Positions 63,941 to 64,000 of a stretch of 64,000 nt of DNA are shown piece after piece. Source of the DNA: Linyphia triangularis (Eukaryota; Arthropoda; Arachnida; Araneae; Linyphiidae); the NCBI GenBank assembly GCA_963978545.1, contig OZ021722.1, positions 39,077,365-39,141,364 of the forward strand. The letters run 5' to 3'. The notes under the pieces were generated by a model, which worked only from the letters and a program-made list of their open reading frames with translations, had not been told where the DNA came from and searched no databases. A program made the translations under genes and the position numbers. The first letter of the stretch is position 1; each line of letters begins with the position of its first letter.

Positions 63941-64000
63941 GCACCTTTTCACTCTGAGTCAACGATATCCTGAACAAAATTGTCGAATTTTTAGGTGAAT
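63598..64000 (+). other. Syt4 3' UTR and flank
   Basis: Sequence after the Syt4 stop. No AATAAA was found within the window, so the 3' end probably lies beyond it or uses a variant signal. (TA)n is at 63915-63941. Confidence 0.55.

Overview
The window is AT-rich eukaryotic DNA with very long introns and a heavy load of mobile elements. The one host gene that can be named is an arthropod-type Synaptotagmin 4 (Syt4), so the organism is an arthropod; an arachnid such as a spider is my guess from the intron sizes and repeat style, not something the sequence proves.

Syt4 lies on the + strand and organises the whole window. Its exons 2 to 5 (46463-46958, 48405-48780, 59773-59896, 63290-63597) are joined by matching splice phases and encode the membrane segment, linker, C2A and C2B. 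A likely first coding exon sits at 7237-7276, in a GC-richer 5' leader region, and fits exon 2 in phase. If it is right, the protein has 447 residues and intron 1 is about 39 kb. A rival first exon with promoter-like sequence is at 23816-23882. Inside intron 1, on the opposite strand, is an intact single-exon ORF for an unrecognised 228-residue single-pass membrane protein (32238-32924), whose 3' end is tandemly duplicated.

Most other content is transposon-derived. Positions 1-996 are the end of a hAT-like element. Positions 2560-4140 hold a dispersed repeat followed by a tandem array. From about 10.8 to 40.1 kb there are fold-back elements, a Tc1 remnant, two solo LTRs with 4-bp target duplications, several palindromic MITEs, and a cluster of tRNA-derived SINEs. 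At 40469-45516 a palindromic element carries a hAT element that itself carries a second hAT element, each with a perfect 8-bp target duplication. Intron 3 of Syt4 is mostly a three-level nest (49183-58278). The outer layer is a Tc1-like element with doubled terminal repeats. It was invaded by an element encoding a THAP-DDE transposase and a convergent SWIM/YqaJ nuclease, whose transposase ORF was then split by a hAT element.

The most unusual pattern is a set of retroposons sharing one 3' hairpin core followed by AACC or AAAC tails. It includes full tRNA-headed SINEs (about 180 bp) and very small headless insertions of 51, 57 and 64 bp, each flanked by perfect 13-15 bp target duplications.
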